Made by a program: the position numbers and the translations under genes
The notes under the pieces: model-generated
Told to the model about the DNA's origin: nothing
Databases searched by the model: none
The model's input: only the letters and a program-made list of their open reading frames with translations
DNA from: Takakia lepidozioides
Taxonomy: Eukaryota > Streptophyta > Takakiopsida > Takakiales > Takakiaceae
Assembly (NCBI GenBank): GCA_030704615.1
Contig: CM060732.1
Span: forward strand, 68,925,053 to 68,989,052
Direction of reading: 5' to 3'
DNA length: 64,000 nt
Part shown: piece by piece, positions 33,769-47,079 of the stretch
How positions within the stretch are numbered: the stretch's first letter is position 1
Layout: each line of letters begins with the position of its first letter

Positions 33769-34099
33769 TTCCTTTTGGTAAATACGTGCACAATAACATT
33801 ACATAGTGCCTTGTCCAGAAATTCCCTAAATGATGTTTACATGATTGCGCATTTGGCCTTTTTTTCAGCCCCTTGCACTTTGGAGGCTCCAGGTTCCCTA
33901 TTGTGCACCATTTACCTGCAGGGTCTACTTCCATCCATTGTCATCCACAAAAATTACTCTTGGATGAAATCTGTTGATTCGGTCGCCTCGATAGCAGCCC
34001 TGGAAATAATGGGCGATTTTTGTTTTTTCGATTTTATTACCAATTACGGTAGTGGTGATAAAATGGCGATAGGTAGGGCAGGAGCATGGCGATAGTGTG

Positions 34100-35440
34100 C
34101 TGGCCGCTGCTGCCGGCCATGACCTAAACCTAGCCACCCTGGGTGCACGCAACCCTAGCCACCCTCGCAGACTTTGCTACTAGACTGGGGCAGCCTTGCT
34201 GCGCACCATCTCTACTCTGCCGCTCGCTGCTGCATCCCTCTTTGCTTTCGTCTGCGAGATCGTCTGGCTGCTGTCTTGACATACTGAGGCCTAGGAGTGT
34301 TTGCAGGGGTATGTACTCTCCTCCCTCACTGTCTCTGTTTTTGCTGCAAACGTTTTGGCTTTCACCTACAGATGCTTTGTTGTCTTTGCGTCCGTCTGGA
34401 CACCCTCCTCCATTGGTTCACACCGCGACAGAGGGGCTCGATCACTGGTCATGTGTGCTGTAGAGGCCTTGCCTCTGCGGTGGATTCATTTGAATGTGCC
34501 GACGTCGTTCTTGCGGTATACGGGTCACAGCTTCCCCCTCACTGTCCTTTTGCAACTGGTTGTGACTGCCTTTCTGTAGACGTAAAAGTTGATACTAAAT
34601 GAAATTTTCACCTTAAACCCTGAACCCTTCTGATTTGTCTGAGGTTTTTTCTACAGTAGGTTATGTTTGGTAGTAGTACGTTAGGTTGGTCCAGTTGTGC
34701 CGGAGAATTTTGTATGATTGTGTCTCAGTTCACGCTTCAGCAGTCCCGGAAGCCACATATATTCATAGTGCCTGTGGATACATGGGTCTAAGTCAGATAG
34801 GCACAAAGAGCCAACATATTTCGTAGCAAGGAAAGTTATGACCTGTCGGTGAGCTAACTGTTCAAACTTAGCTTCACCTAGAAGCCCCTAACCCTTCCGT
34901 GTAACATTGCTTCATCCCGGGCGACTGGTAATCTGAGGTTGTGGTTCGGTTCAGTTGTCTTCTCTGTCGCCCTGTCTTTCTTCTTTCTGTCTGTCTTTCT
35001 TCTGGAGGAAGTCTGATGTAGTCACGCTTCCTTCAACTGCTCCTGGATCCTTCTGTATTCCGGACATGTCATTGTCTTTCTAAGCTTCGGAGTGATGACA
35101 TTCTTCTCTAGCACATCAGTCTTAGACCTTGGTGAAACCATGAGAACGGATTAGACAACAAACTCGCCTCACTGGAAGCGGACCCTGAAGACAGTCGGAC
35201 CTCAGCGAATTTGTCCGTTGTCCATTCTGCTTCCCATCTTACACTTCTGTTTAGGTCTCGTTTCTAAATGTTGCCTTTGTTTTTCTGTATTATGTTTGGG
35301 AACACGATTTGGCTTCAGAGCATTTCCAACCTTGTAATACTCATGACAGGATTTTTGACCTCACACTGCAATGATTTATATTTTCAGTTCTTGCAGGGTT
35401 GTCTTTCTGTGCTCTTTCTCCCAGAGTGGTGCTTTTAGAC
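34100..35440 (+). promoter_or_regulatory. Nucleolin upstream and 5' untranslated region
   Basis: This non-coding region precedes the nucleolin start. It contains a CACTGTCTCTGTTTTTGC block (34325) and conserved blocks up to GACGGATTAGACA-like sequence that are shared with the broken copy at 7 kb. A telo-box-like AAACCCTGAAC lies at about 34613. Shared blocks suggest that promoter and leader were duplicated with exon 1. The transcription start is not determinable here. Confidence 0.45.
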
Positions 35441-38400
35441 ATGGGCAAGTCAAAGAAGAAAACTGCTGAGGTCTGACTCCATTACTTCTCCTTCCGAACC
35501 TCATTCTGTGCTGTAGAGCCTATTTATGGATGTTGGGTTATTGTTATGGATTATAGGCAGAGGCAATGATTCGTTGTATCTTAGCTCTCCCCAGTTGAGG
35601 GTTTCTGAACAGTCATTTGCTCTCTGAACTGTAGGCTGTGGTTGTGGCACAAACCCCTGCGAAGATTGAAAAGAAGAAGTCAGGTGCTCTTCTCATCCCA
35701 GAACCCACTTTATAGGTTGGTAATCGGGAAGAAGAAAAGTTCTATCAATAAATTCCAACTTTGCTGCTTCATGTGGAAACTATGTTTTTCTGGATCAAGT
35801 GTCCTGATTCACTTCCGAAATGCAGGGAAAAGAGCATTGGAAGAGGCAGTAGCTGCTGCACCACCTTCAAAGAAAAGTAAACCTGCCAAGGTTCCAGTGC
35901 CCCCACCTAAGAAAGTTGAGTCTAGCGAGGAGGAGTCCTCAGAATCAGAGGTGGAGGAAGAGGTATTGTTGCAACATTGCTTCCACTTTCTCACCATTTT
36001 CTCTCAAAACCTTGAGAGTTGTTTTGAGAGCAAGCATTGTTTCCTAGTTTGTCTGTTTATAACTAGGATAGTTTTTGTCTTGCAGGCTGTTACTGTATTT
36101 TTTGGAAATTGTCCTTGGCTGTAAGAAATAATTATGATTTAAGATTTGTTCAATTTTTTGCAGGTGCCAAAGGTAGTGTCCAAAGTAGCCCCTGCCAAGA
36201 AACCTGCTGCACCAGAGAGCAGTGACGAGGAGTCAGATGATGAGGTGAATCACAATATCCCCTAAAGTTGCATGTGTCATTTGCTTTACAAAGAAGGAAT
36301 GTTTCTCAATGGGTTGCTCTCTACTTGTGACCCAGGTTTGAGTATCAAAGTGTTGCTGTTGGTGGACATCAGTTTGTCTTTTTTTTGGTTTATGTTTTCC
36401 CTTTTTGGGTACTAGTGCGATGATGGTAGTTCCAAGATTGTATCGGTGAGCAGGAAATGGTACCTGTCAAGAATGGGAAGGCTGCCCCTCAGGAAAGTTC
36501 AGATGAGGATGAATCTGAGGAAGAGATTAAGGTATCACTTTTGCCCCTACAGCAATTTATTTCATCTTGAAAAGTGCTTTCTTCTTGTAGCTCCTTTTCT
36601 CCTTATGGTGGCTTGCTGATGATTCAGAGATTGCTGTGGTAATGGCTGTCTAGATTTACTTGATATATAAGCTGATGTTACTCTGTCTGGAGTAGTAAAC
36701 TTCATTCAGGTTGTGACCCAGAAGTAGTAATGGAAGAAAATATCTGTCCTACCATATGAAGTTTTTTGAATTGGGCAGTTTGTAAAGAATAGATATGAAC
36801 TAGTTGGAGGGTGGAGAACTTCCTGGCTAATAGTGTAACCTGCTATTGGAATGCAGCCCGCTGTCAAAGCGGTTAAGGCACCTGCCAAAAAGGAAGAAAG
36901 TAGTTCAGAAGAAAGTGATGAAGAAAGTGATGAAGAAGAAGTGGTAGGAAGTACATCACTCCTAACTTTGTATATGTTAGCCAACATAGGCAGCTTTCGG
37001 ATTTATTTGTCTTTTTAGGTTTGGTGCTCTTTGGATGCTGTGAGATTTACTTGTTTTCTTCATCTTTGTGGTCCTGATTGCTGATGCTCTATGGCTATCG
37101 CATGTTCAGTGTCCTTGACTAAAGGTGGAATAATGAAAATACTGGTAGCTGTGTTTGGGTCGGTGAAAGCTATTTATACTCTTAATGCAAGTTAGGTCCC
37201 TGCCAAGGTTCTTCCTTCCAAGGTGGAAGAAAGTGACGACGAAGAGGAAAGCAGTGAAGAGGAAAGTGAGGATGAAAAGGTAATCGCCTTACTTGCTCAG
37301 TTGCCATTGATGTTCTGCAATGCCCTTAGAACAGGTTGCTAATGCATGTGGGAGTTTCATGCCCAGGCTCCTGATTGGTTGCGGTGTGCGTAGCTGTTTA
37401 AGGCTCACCAGATGTATCTCAGTGAGAGTTCTGTTGGCGAAGTGGTTTCTGTTTGTGAAACATTGTGGTCCTATTTGCAGCCTGTGAAGAATGGTGTCAA
37501 ACCTGCTGCCAAAGTCAAAGCAGTCAATGATGATGAAGATGATGAAGAGGACGATGACGACGAGAGTGAGGAGGATACGAAGGTAGTGCCCTGATGCTTT
37601 AAATTTATTACTGTGGAAAGTCTGACTTGTGTACAGAATATAGAAGAGTTTAATCTGATAAAGTTTAATTTGTTGTGTCACTGTGATTTAAACTGGGGAT
37701 CAGTGAACTCGTATTCAAATCTGTGAGTATGGTACCGTCTAGCTGCTTATAGTGTGGGCATATTATTTTGACTCTTAATGTGTTTGTGTTGTTGTTTTCC
37801 ATGAATGCTTCTTGATGGATGTGTAAGGCTTTTACCTACCTAAGGTTGTTACAGTAACAACACTTTGTGCAGCCCAAGAAATTTGGTGCCGAATCTGATG
37901 ATGATCATGATGAAGAGGATGACGGAGAGGATACTTGTTTAAGGCACACCAGATGTATGAGTGAGAGAGACAGTTTCTGGCCTGTTGAAATATTCTGGTG
38001 CTAAAACTTCTTTTGCCAATTTGCAGCCTGTGAAGAATGGTGTCAAACCTTCTGCCAATGCCAAAGCAGGGAAGGATGAAGAAGATGAGGAGGATAACGA
38101 TGAGAGTGAAGAGGATACCAAGGTAGTGTGATGATGCCTAAGAAAAACTGTCTGGCTGTATACTGATTATTGCCAAATATGTAAAAGGTACATTTTCTGG
38201 GGGTCGATCTAAACTATCATGATGATTGCAGTGATGAATAATCCAATGAGGAAACCGGTTAGCATAGTACTGTTTAGCAGTTTACTGTCACTTTCATTGT
38301 TGACTCTTGGGTGGATGGGTGTTTTCAAGCATTTAGATCTACATTCAATTGTGCCAATAACAACACTTCTGTGTGCAGCCCAAGAAAGCTGATGCTGAAT

Positions 38401-41282
38401 CTGATGATGATGATGATGGTGAGGAGGAGGATGACGAAGAAGAGGATAAGCCTGTAAAGGAAGAGGTGGGCTTTTGTGTTGACATCAACATCTTCTGCTG
38501 CTAGTGTACGCTGTTGTAATGTGTCAGTTTTGTTGCTGTTAGAGGATTTGTATGAGGGCCTTTGTTTGAGATAAATGTACTGAAACATGCAGGCCAAAAC
38601 ACCCTCAAAAGGATCAGAAGGAAGTGGAGGCAGCAAGACTATTTTCGTGAAGAACTTGGCGTGGGCAGCGGATGAAGACGTCATGTGAGTCATTTCATTA
38701 TTGGAAAGGTGCAACAAAAGATACTTGAGTAGTTGTGACTGAAACATCTTAAGCGCTGTAAGGCTTCCACAGTCTTAATATTAGGTCCAGCACGTGCTGG
38801 CCTTTGGATAACACTCCCAGATGTTGTACCTGTGCTGTGGTTCAATTGCAGATTCGAATTCTTCAAAGATGCAGGAACTGTGTCTGATGTAAGGATCGCT
38901 CAAGATGAGAATGGCCGCTCTCGTGGATTTGGTCATGTAGAGTTCGAAACCGAAGCAGGTGCTAAGAAGGTTAGTTTCTTATGAGTGATTTAAACTCAAT
39001 GCAAGGTTGTCTGTACCTGGGATGGTACAGAGAGTGGTATTCAGTGCCCCAGGGATTTGGTCATGTAGAATTCAAAACCGAAGCAGGCCCTAAGAAGGTT
39101 TGTTCCTTGTGGAATCTGTGAACCCAGTGCAAGGTTGTCTGTATATTGGATGGTACAGAGAGTGGTATTCACTGCCGCAGGGATTTCTGCAGGTCACTAA
39201 TATAGTATATGCAATGCAGGCTCTTAAAAAGAGTGGTAACATGCTGGAAGGGAGAGAAATATTTTGTGACCTTGCACGTGAGCGCGGATCAGCTCCTCCA
39301 AGTGGTGGAAAGCAAGATTGGAACTCACCTGCGTATGTTAGCCCTCCTCTGTAGCCTTACCTGCATGCTTAGTTGGCTTGAACAATACCATCTCTGTGGG
39401 AGGAACTTCTGATCACTTCCAAGGCATTACAGGTGGGTGGGTATGTCCTCAATTGACAGACTCATCTGCTGTCTTGCTCCAAAGATTGCTGGGGTGGAAG
39501 AAAAAGCGCATTGCATAGTGGTTTTTTTTTACAGATTGTTTGTAGTCTTATCCTTCCACATTCTGCAAGACTGAAAACATCCTGATTTACTTTGAACGAG
39601 TGGACTATACTCATAAGTCGACCCCATTTTGTAGTGGATGATTTTGAGGCAGAATCGTTCTGTGGAGAGGATGGTTTCTCAAGTGCTTTGAGTAATGGTT
39701 CGCAGGACTAATGGAGGTCAGGGGACCCCAAGGCCAGGTTCTGACAGAACTGCGTATGTTAGAGGATTTGATAAATATCAGGATGAAGACACAGTGAGTG
39801 CCATCTATTTGTCTACTTGTTTTGTCTTGAATCCTCAAACTCTGCTGTTTGTTCACTGGCTAATTTCGGAATTACCTACAGAGCAGGGTTTTTTTTTCCT
39901 TTCCGTTCGTCTATATCCAAATTTTATTTATTTTGGTTTGTGGAAGAGTGAGTCAGTGATGTCAAAAATGTTGTTTCTTTGCCCTATGCAATGTTTTGTT
40001 CCACAATGATTGCTTGTTGGGTTATATAAGTTGTGAGATTATCGATTGTCATAGACTGGTTGGTATGGACGTGTCCCTGAACTCTTTGTTAGAAAGATTT
40101 GGTGAGCCTGGTTCATGTGGAACATCTGTTGTTGTATCAGATCCGAAATGGGCTGAGTGAGTTCTTCGGTGAATGTGGTGAAGTTGTTAATATTCGAATT
40201 CCAACAGACAGGGAGACTGGAGATATCAAGGGGTGAGCATCATACCCATCTCCAGTTTGTCTGTGACACATTACTTATACATTTCTTCAATGGAAAACTG
40301 CTACCATGTCCATCAATTTCACGTGATTTGCTTTGTTGGTGTAGGTTTGCTTATGTGGAGTTCGGAAGCAAGGACTCCTTGTCCAAAGCGGCGGAGTTGG
40401 ATGGTTCAGACTATGCGGGGCGCTCACTGGTGGTAAATGAAGCTAATCAGCCAGGTAGTGCTGGAGGCGGGAGTGGTCGCGGTGGTGGACGGGGTGGTTT
40501 TGGTGGAGGTCGCAGTGGTGGTGGACGTGGTGGTGGTTTTGGTGGTGGCTTTGGTGGTCGTGGAGGGGGTCGCGGAGGTGATCGTGGTGCGTCTCTTTCT
40601 TGCCCTTAGTCTTCCTGAAGGTTATGTCTGATGTCTATTGTTCTCATGGTTTATTGTTGTGTCTGATGGCGCCCTCAAAATCTTGTGGTTGTGGTGGGCT
40701 TAGGCCTTAGGGTGCCAATTCCCATTTTGTCAATTTGGATCTGTGTAAGCAATCTCGTTCTGCTCTTGCAAAGCGTTGTGCTTCTCCTTTCTGCTTGAGT
40801 TGTCAGTGTCGACAGCCTAATGGCTAATTTATTTGCGTTTCCCATGTTGTAAGGCCGTATGGATGGTCGTATGTCTTATGGAAACTGTTTGTGAAAAGGG
40901 AGGGGAGGGCGGGGAGGACGGGGTGGCCGAAGTGATTTTGGGGGTCGTGGAGGACGAGGAGGAGGCAGGAAAAGTATTGTCGGAACAGGTATGACAATAT
41001 TCCCCTGCTTTTTCTGGACTGATAGTGAAATACATATGTTCTTGTATTCAGACCTTAGCCTAGTTGTATATATTTGTATCTATGATCTTGGGTGTGTATC
41101 ATAACCTTGTACTGATCTAAACTGTGAAGCTTTTCCAGTCTACTGGTAAAACGTTTTCGTTTTCAAGTTGGAACACCTTTTGGTGCACTTGTGAATCACA
41201 ACAGAGTTGGACTCTCGTCCTGAAAATGATTTTGTTGGGTTCTCTTGGTGCAGGGAAGAAAATGACATTTGGGGATGACTGA
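35441..41282 (+). CDS. Nucleolin-like protein (acidic repeats, two RRMs, GAR tail)
   Basis: I read 18 exons: 35441-35470, 35635-35683, 35826-35962, 36164-36244, 36454-36531, 36857-36943, 37196-37279, 37481-37582, 38027-38122, 38379-38465, 38593-38684, 38852-38969, 39220-39332, 39706-39793, 40141-40232, 40345-40586, 40899-40988, 41254-41282. Total coding length is 1695 bases, an exact frame of 564 residues. The protein starts MGKSKKKTAE. It has repeated blocks of a lysine/proline/alanine segment plus an acidic segment, one per exon. RRM1 is KTIFVKNLAW...GFGHVEF and RRM2 is AYVRGFDKY...GFAYVEF. The tail is a glycine/arginine-rich domain ending KKMTFGDD. Nucleolin acts in the nucleolus in rDNA chromatin and pre-rRNA processing. 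An acidic exon at 37873 lacks a usable donor, and a duplicated 45-base exon at 39053-39097 could be included in frame. Confidence 0.85.
37391..38465 (+). repeat. Intragenic tandem duplication in nucleolin (two acidic exons plus introns)
   Basis: The block intron end (TTTAAGGC-CACCAGATGTAT), exon CCTGTGAAGAATGGTGTC, intron and exon CCCAAGAAA occurs at about 37391-37930 and again at about 37936-38465. The junction falls inside the acidic exon that starts at 37873, removing its original 3' end and donor. Confidence 0.75.
38925..39190 (+). repeat. About 126-bp tandem duplication in nucleolin RRM1
   Basis: The last 45 bases of the RRM1 exon plus the following intron piece (38925-39052) are repeated at 39053-39178. 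A third stub is GGGATTTCTGCAG at 39179. The second copy of the exon part is flanked by CCCCAG and GTTTGT, so it could act as an exon. Confidence 0.85.
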
Positions 41283-42455
41283 GGTGGTTCGGTAAGCATT
41301 TACGTGTGTTCCTCTATAATCTTAATTAGATGAGGTGCACATTGACTCAGTAAATGCCAGGTACATGCGGGAGGGATGGTTCTGGTAAGTTGAGTAGGTG
41401 GTAGTACACATAATTTTTGAATGCGTTTATATGTCGAGGTGGGTGGGTGTCATGAGACTTCCAGTTGTGATCCAATTTCCTTACTCTTTTGTATGTTCTA
41501 TCAAGGTCAATGCCAACCAAGGTTTGATTGTAAGTGATAATCTTTCCCTAACCTGAGAACTCTGAAATGTGTCATCCCTCTTTTTGTACTCCTTTTGAAA
41601 TGAAGTTAGTCCTGTAAATGGCCTGTGCAATGTTGCTTACATGCTGCAATGCAAAAGGGGTTTTGTTAAATTACTTTATGGGTTTGAAACTTGGTCTAAC
41701 TGTAGAGGTTGATTACCAGTGTAGCGCGGAGGCCTGTAATGATTTACTCTGGTGAGCTGTTGGACAGAAAAAGGTTTCCATGAAGTCAGATGTAGGAATG
41801 ATAGTACCGAACTGTAAGATAGAGGGTCTATACACACGTTTATATAGAAGCTGGCCGTTGGTGGCTTGTATGCCGGATGCTGAAGTCTGTCAGCCTTCCG
41901 TTCCGTCAAATGATCCGTCAAATGATCGCTGCGAAGACTACTGCCAAACAGAACATGAGGGGAAAGGAATTCAGCTACTCCCTGTGTTGCAATGATTTTG
42001 TTAAACACAGATGATGAAGCGGCCTAATAATACCTTGCAATTCTTCATATAAAATCCGTAGGCGTTTGAAAAAAATGTCACGTTTTCTTCCTGTTATGCT
42101 GTCATCCACTCTTCTCCTGTCATGTTTTCTTCCATATTATTATTCAGCAGCGCTCCTGTGTTTCCTGGTCAGACGTGCAGGGAGCAACGAGTTTGACTGT
42201 TGGGAAGAGCCACCTTGGAGCAGTCTGACGCACAAGCAAATCATTATACACTTTACACCAGTTGACAGTTATACTCCATTTTATTGTGCTTAATCTTTTG
42301 TTAAAAGAAAAAAAATGTGGATGGAGGCCCAGTTGAAACACCTGGGAGCGACAGCTCACCAATCAGGTCCCTTAATTATAGTGAGAGGAAAAATTAACCT
42401 CTTTCAGAGTAACCTAGCAGTGAAGGCTTTCCGCCCAAGGGAAGGGGGATAAGAA
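41283..42455. other. Nucleolin 3' flank, no gene
   Basis: Probable 3' untranslated and intergenic sequence. A small open frame at 42066 has a hydrophobic start but no recognisable family or support. Confidence 0.5.
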
Positions 42456-42459
42456 TATA

Positions 42460-42535
42460 CCACTGCCATCAAGGATTCGACCCCAGAATCATTTGGGTGG
42501 CACTGAGTGCACTATTTTACTGACCTACAAACTGT
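42460..42535 (-). repeat. tRNA-like SINE head, minus strand
   Basis: On the minus strand TAGGTCAGTAAA (about 42527) and GGGTCGAATCCT (about 42484) have A-box/B-box spacing, followed by TTGATGGCAG like the element at 14.7 kb. No credible cloverleaf forms. Confidence 0.45.
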
Positions 42536-44293
42536 TGATATTGCCGTTCAAATAACGACGGTAACAAACCCATGGCGAATTTTTGTAGGTGACCCACGAA
42601 TATGGCAACCCACAGTTGGAACTATCTAATTTCATGAATTTAACACAGTTTTAAGATTTCAAAATTGAACTAATCAGAGTGCTTGTCTGCCCTATGATCA
42701 ATCGCACTTTTTAGGGTTCTATCAAAGAAGTGCTTGCGAAGTGGCAATAATGGACGTTCTGCAGAAGCGTTATGGGGTCATAGATGGGTCATAGATGCTT
42801 GTTTGGTCTTACCCTGGTCTTTTGATCTTCATACATAGGCTCCTTTGTGTGACGATGCTTCAACGCCAATTGGAGTAAACTCTATTTTGGCAGGCTATTC
42901 ATCTGTGAAGAGATTACATGTCGGATGAGTTGGATTTTGACAATATGCCAAGAGATAATACAACAAAAGGTGTTCCACAAAAACTTTGAATTCCCTGCGC
43001 GCTAAGTCTCTTAATCCGCTCTCAGATGTCTATAGCCTAATACAGTCAAAGATGCATGGGGTTGGTTTTGGTGCTTGGCCACCATGTCCATACATCAAAG
43101 AAATTGTGATTGTTAAGTACCATTCCAATGCAATGGGTCCATCCTATTTAGATACAAAGAGAACACTAAAACAGAGTACCAGATGAAAATCATCTAGCAT
43201 TCTCTATTACATCATCTAGCACTATTGTAAGCAATTCGCACGTTGAAGGCACATACAAAGATGATGTACACTCGGAGAAGTGAGACAATATTTCCCAAAA
43301 CCAGCGGGCTCCAAAGTAAAAGCTGGCCTTAATAATTCCAAGACAGAACACAAATGTCTGGTTGTCTTAACTTCGAAGTATAATCTCTTGTGTAAAACCT
43401 GAGGGTGGCAAGTTACATCTCAATAATGCCAGAAGAGAATGAGTGAAGACATACAGCTGAGAGTTATCCTACTGTCAATCAGATGGTGATAACTTCCCAA
43501 CTGACAATGTCTTAGAGGAGATAAATATAGCATCTCCCAGAAGACTAAAATCATCATGAACTTCAACTCACAAATGAGAAGAAACAATACTAAACAGCAG
43601 TGAACGCCAGTGTAAACAACCTTTTCACTCTGTGCCTGCCATACTTTCCTACTTGCGTGCCTCCACCTTCTTAGCTTCCTTTGCTGTAGCAACAGAAAAC
43701 CACACCCACACCACACTTAGTTGTGATCAGCTGAAATAGCAGTTTTGATAATTTGCCATTGCCAATGTCCAATTGTCAGTGTTAGTATCACTTTATCAGG
43801 ATTCAGCGCTTTCAAAAAGGCCAATATGCAACAAGCTTGGAAGTGTTCATAAAGGCAGGCCCCAAGTATCTGAGTGTAAAATGAAGTTCCACTTATTATG
43901 TAATCTTATGGCCATATAAAAGCATCATACAGATTGTGAACCATTTACTCATAAGTAGTTCTCAATAATTGCCACCAGCTAAATAAATATCGATTTCCTG
44001 ACTGCAGTTGTACTTTTTGGAAACATAATCTTAACCTCCCATTCTGGATGGTTCTATTTGTTGAAAATGGTTGTAGCTTTGTTACATTGAAAGCTTACGG
44101 ACCCAGTAAGAGTGATATTGGGCCTCTTGCCAAGGTACGATCTTGCTGTCGTTTTTCATCTCTCAACAAAATGCCAACGTCACATCTCCAATTGCTGTTG
44201 GCAAAAAACATGTTCTGGGGTCTACCCCAACTTCGAAAAATTTGCCTATCAAAGTCAAGATGTCTCCTAAGAAAAAAGACTTGAGAGCAGCTA
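42536..44293. other. No gene seen
   Basis: Intergenic DNA with short frames only. The last part may be the 3' untranslated region of the minus-strand HASPP28-like gene. Confidence 0.5.
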
Positions 44294-47057
44294 TCAAGGG
44301 GCATAGCAGTGCATACCAGCCTTTTCCTCTTCCCGTTTCTTGGCAGCCTCCAGTCGTTGTTGCCTTATCAAAGCTAACCGCTCTGTGTGTGCCAAAGAGG
44401 AAAAAAGACCTCATTACTACAACAGCATTCTCTCTTCAGAAGGGGTTTACCCAGGGGTTCACAAAAAGCCTTTAGAAAGGAAAGAGGAAGGATACGCACC
44501 GAGATCTTTGCGTGACTGTTCAGTCTTGCCTTGCTCCTGCAGCTTAAGATACCGCTCATGTGCTCTTTGCTTCTCCAGCTCCTCCCTGCTCCCCCACACC
44601 CAGGTCTCTTTCTCATTAGCTTGCCTCTCTTCCACCTCATTTTTTTCCTACTCTCCCCCAGTTGATAGACAAGACAACACAAAGAACTTGTTTATAAGAT
44701 AACCATAATAAGAAGCCTGAACTCCTTTTGTAAGCCAAATCTATTAAGCTACTAACACTTTGACAACATATGATGCATGTTTTACTTGATGTCCATGCTG
44801 ATCCTTATGGAAAGAGTCCACACTCCACCTGGGTGTTAGGCCTATGTGCACAGAACTAGCAGGAGAAAATGAAAATCATCACAGGGGCACTCCTTCAAAC
44901 TGACAATATACTGAGACAACATTGGACACCCACTTCCCTTGCATTTGACATGATAACAGCAAGCAGTAACAGAGGTTCGTACCTCTCACGCCTGGAGAGC
45001 TCAGCTGGTCTGTCTAACTGCTCAAGCACCAAACCACCAGCACATAGAACCGAATCTCGCAGAAAAGCGCAGGGACAAATCAGTAGATTTCCAAGCTCCT
45101 TACTGATATAATGAGTATTGACCACCAATCAGTAACCCAAGGTAGGACTCGTGCCAACGGTTGCAACTACTGGTCAAATCTCCTTCTCCTACCTGGCTTA
45201 CTAAACTCTTCCCACACATTCATTTGAGAAGATTTCTGAGTTCAGTGCAGGACAAGAAAATCAATGCAGCTTGACCAGGGGGTAAGATGGAAGGGGCTTA
45301 CGCACATCAACATCTTTGGCCTTGATATTTTTGTTCTTCACGATGTTGGGATTCTCAATCTCAATTACTCCTTGTGTTCCCTTCTTCTTCTGAGAGTCCC
45401 ATACAAAACAAAAATAACATGAGCAAGCTTCAAACTTGCTACATGCAGCCATTAGGCCCTAGAAAATACAAAACAAGTCAAGAACAGATAGAGAACGAGT
45501 AGGAAGAGCAGAACAAAACAAAACAAAACAAAAAGGGAAAAAGGTTGACGCCTGCCAAAGCTAGCTTGACTTCAACAATTCTGTCCAACAAGGCAGAGTC
45601 AACATGCTGTCTCAAAGGTATTGCCCATGTCATACAGCATTGCAATGATATCATATACCCTCCTCTTTCGTTAAGTTGGTCCCAAAGGTAAAGTGAGAAC
45701 AGCCTCCAGTATAAGGAGGAGCACTTACCGAGGACTCATCTTCAGATTCCTCCTCCTCTTCCTCCTCTGACTCCTCCTCATTCTCCTCCTCCTTGGGATC
45801 CTGCATCAGGCCCCATAAACCCATATAGTGTTAGCTTGCTAACCAACATGTGCTCCAGTAGAGAAATACCAAGGAAATGTTGCTGCCTGCAACAGCTTCA
45901 TTGTCAACACCAGATGAAAATAAGATGTCCTCATTAGAATATGCTTACCATAGCACTGTGGAATTAGTACCATTTAACGTTGGGAAGTCTCTTACCCGAA
46001 CCGGCTCGATGTTTCAAAGAAGTTTCAATGTTCCATGAAACTATGTAAATTCTGCTCTGCAAAGTTCCTTACTTCACATATGCAACATGCCAGGGACCCA
46101 CAGAAACACTCAAAATTGATGATATTTCAACTCTTGAGTTGCCAAAAGTGTAAGGATGACAAAAAGTTACCCTCTTGAAGCTTCGAGGTTTGGCAGATGT
46201 GCCTGCAGCTGCAGACCAGAGAGCCCACCGTATTATTGAACAATGTACATTATAAAAGTGTATTAAACTCAACGAAGATCTCAGCATCCACAATGAGTAA
46301 TCCACACAAACCCATGACGAAATAAAGGTCAGAATAATAACCTACTTCTGGAATTAGTAAAGGCAGCTTCGTAGGCAACAGTGGTCCAATAGAGAGCATT
46401 GCAGACATTTCTTTCCACAAGCTTTATATCAGTTGTTGATCATTTCTGTCCCTCAGTTTTTGCAAGTGTTGATTTAGAAAATGGAGAGGATGATGTAGTA
46501 GACATACTCCTGGGTTCAAGAGGTTGAATGGCTGTTTGTGCAGCTGCTCTTTGTAGTCTCTGGGTTGTAGCTAGTGACTGGTGTCAGCTTTCTTTCTTAT
46601 TGTAAATAGAGTTTGTAGCTGGCCTACCTGACTAGTCCTCAAATATGCTGCCCTTATATGACCCACAACCATGAGAAGACAACACCTTTATTGAAAGGAG
46701 AATGCGACCGAAAATGGTTTGCAAAACATATTGAACGCTTTTCAATTAACGTTGCACAGGGTGCCCTAAAATTGTTCAACTTTCCAAGCATGCTCCAAGG
46801 AGAACAAAACATGCTTTCTATTTTCTGGCATGAGTAGGTGACAGATAGTCCTTCACAAATTAGAACACCGAGACCAAGAAAGGGAGGCAAATTTTTTTCA
46901 TGCAGCCAAATTTGACAGACGGAGGAACAGAACAGGATAAATGCAGGAAACCGTAAACATAGGCATAGCGACGCATACCCATTTCCTCAGGAGTCGAGAA
47001 ATGGCGCCGGCCGGTGGGCTTGCCCTTGAACTTCCCTCGGCCCGCACCTGAACCCAT
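44294..47057 (-). CDS. HASPP28/PDAP1-family phosphoprotein, seven exons
   Basis: Minus-strand exons are 47057-46979, 46208-46171, 45800-45729, 45389-45302, 45013-44983, 44585-44500 and 44382-44294, 483 bases giving 160 residues with all phases consistent. The protein begins MGSGAGRGKFKGKPTGRRHF, then STPEEM and AAGTSAKPRSFKR. A glutamate-rich segment follows. After it come GVIEIENPNIVKNK, then ELSRRERE, AHERYLKLQEQGKTEQ and RLALIRQQRLEAAKKREEE. These blocks match the 28 kDa heat- and acid-stable phosphoprotein (PDGFA-associated protein 1) family in order. The last exon reads through a possible donor into a stop after AGMHCYAP; a further exon could replace this end, since family members are usually somewhat longer. 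The cellular role in plants is unclear. Confidence 0.85.
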
Positions 47058-47079
47058 TTTTTCTCACGCAACAAACTCC

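Noticed and set aside
36245-38378. Box C/D snoRNAs in nucleolin introns
   Set aside because: TGATGA-like words occur in several introns, but no paired CTGA box with flanking stem at proper distance was found.
42066-42293. Small protein with hydrophobic start
   Set aside because: Short, no family match, and lies in the nucleolin 3' flank without expression or splice support.
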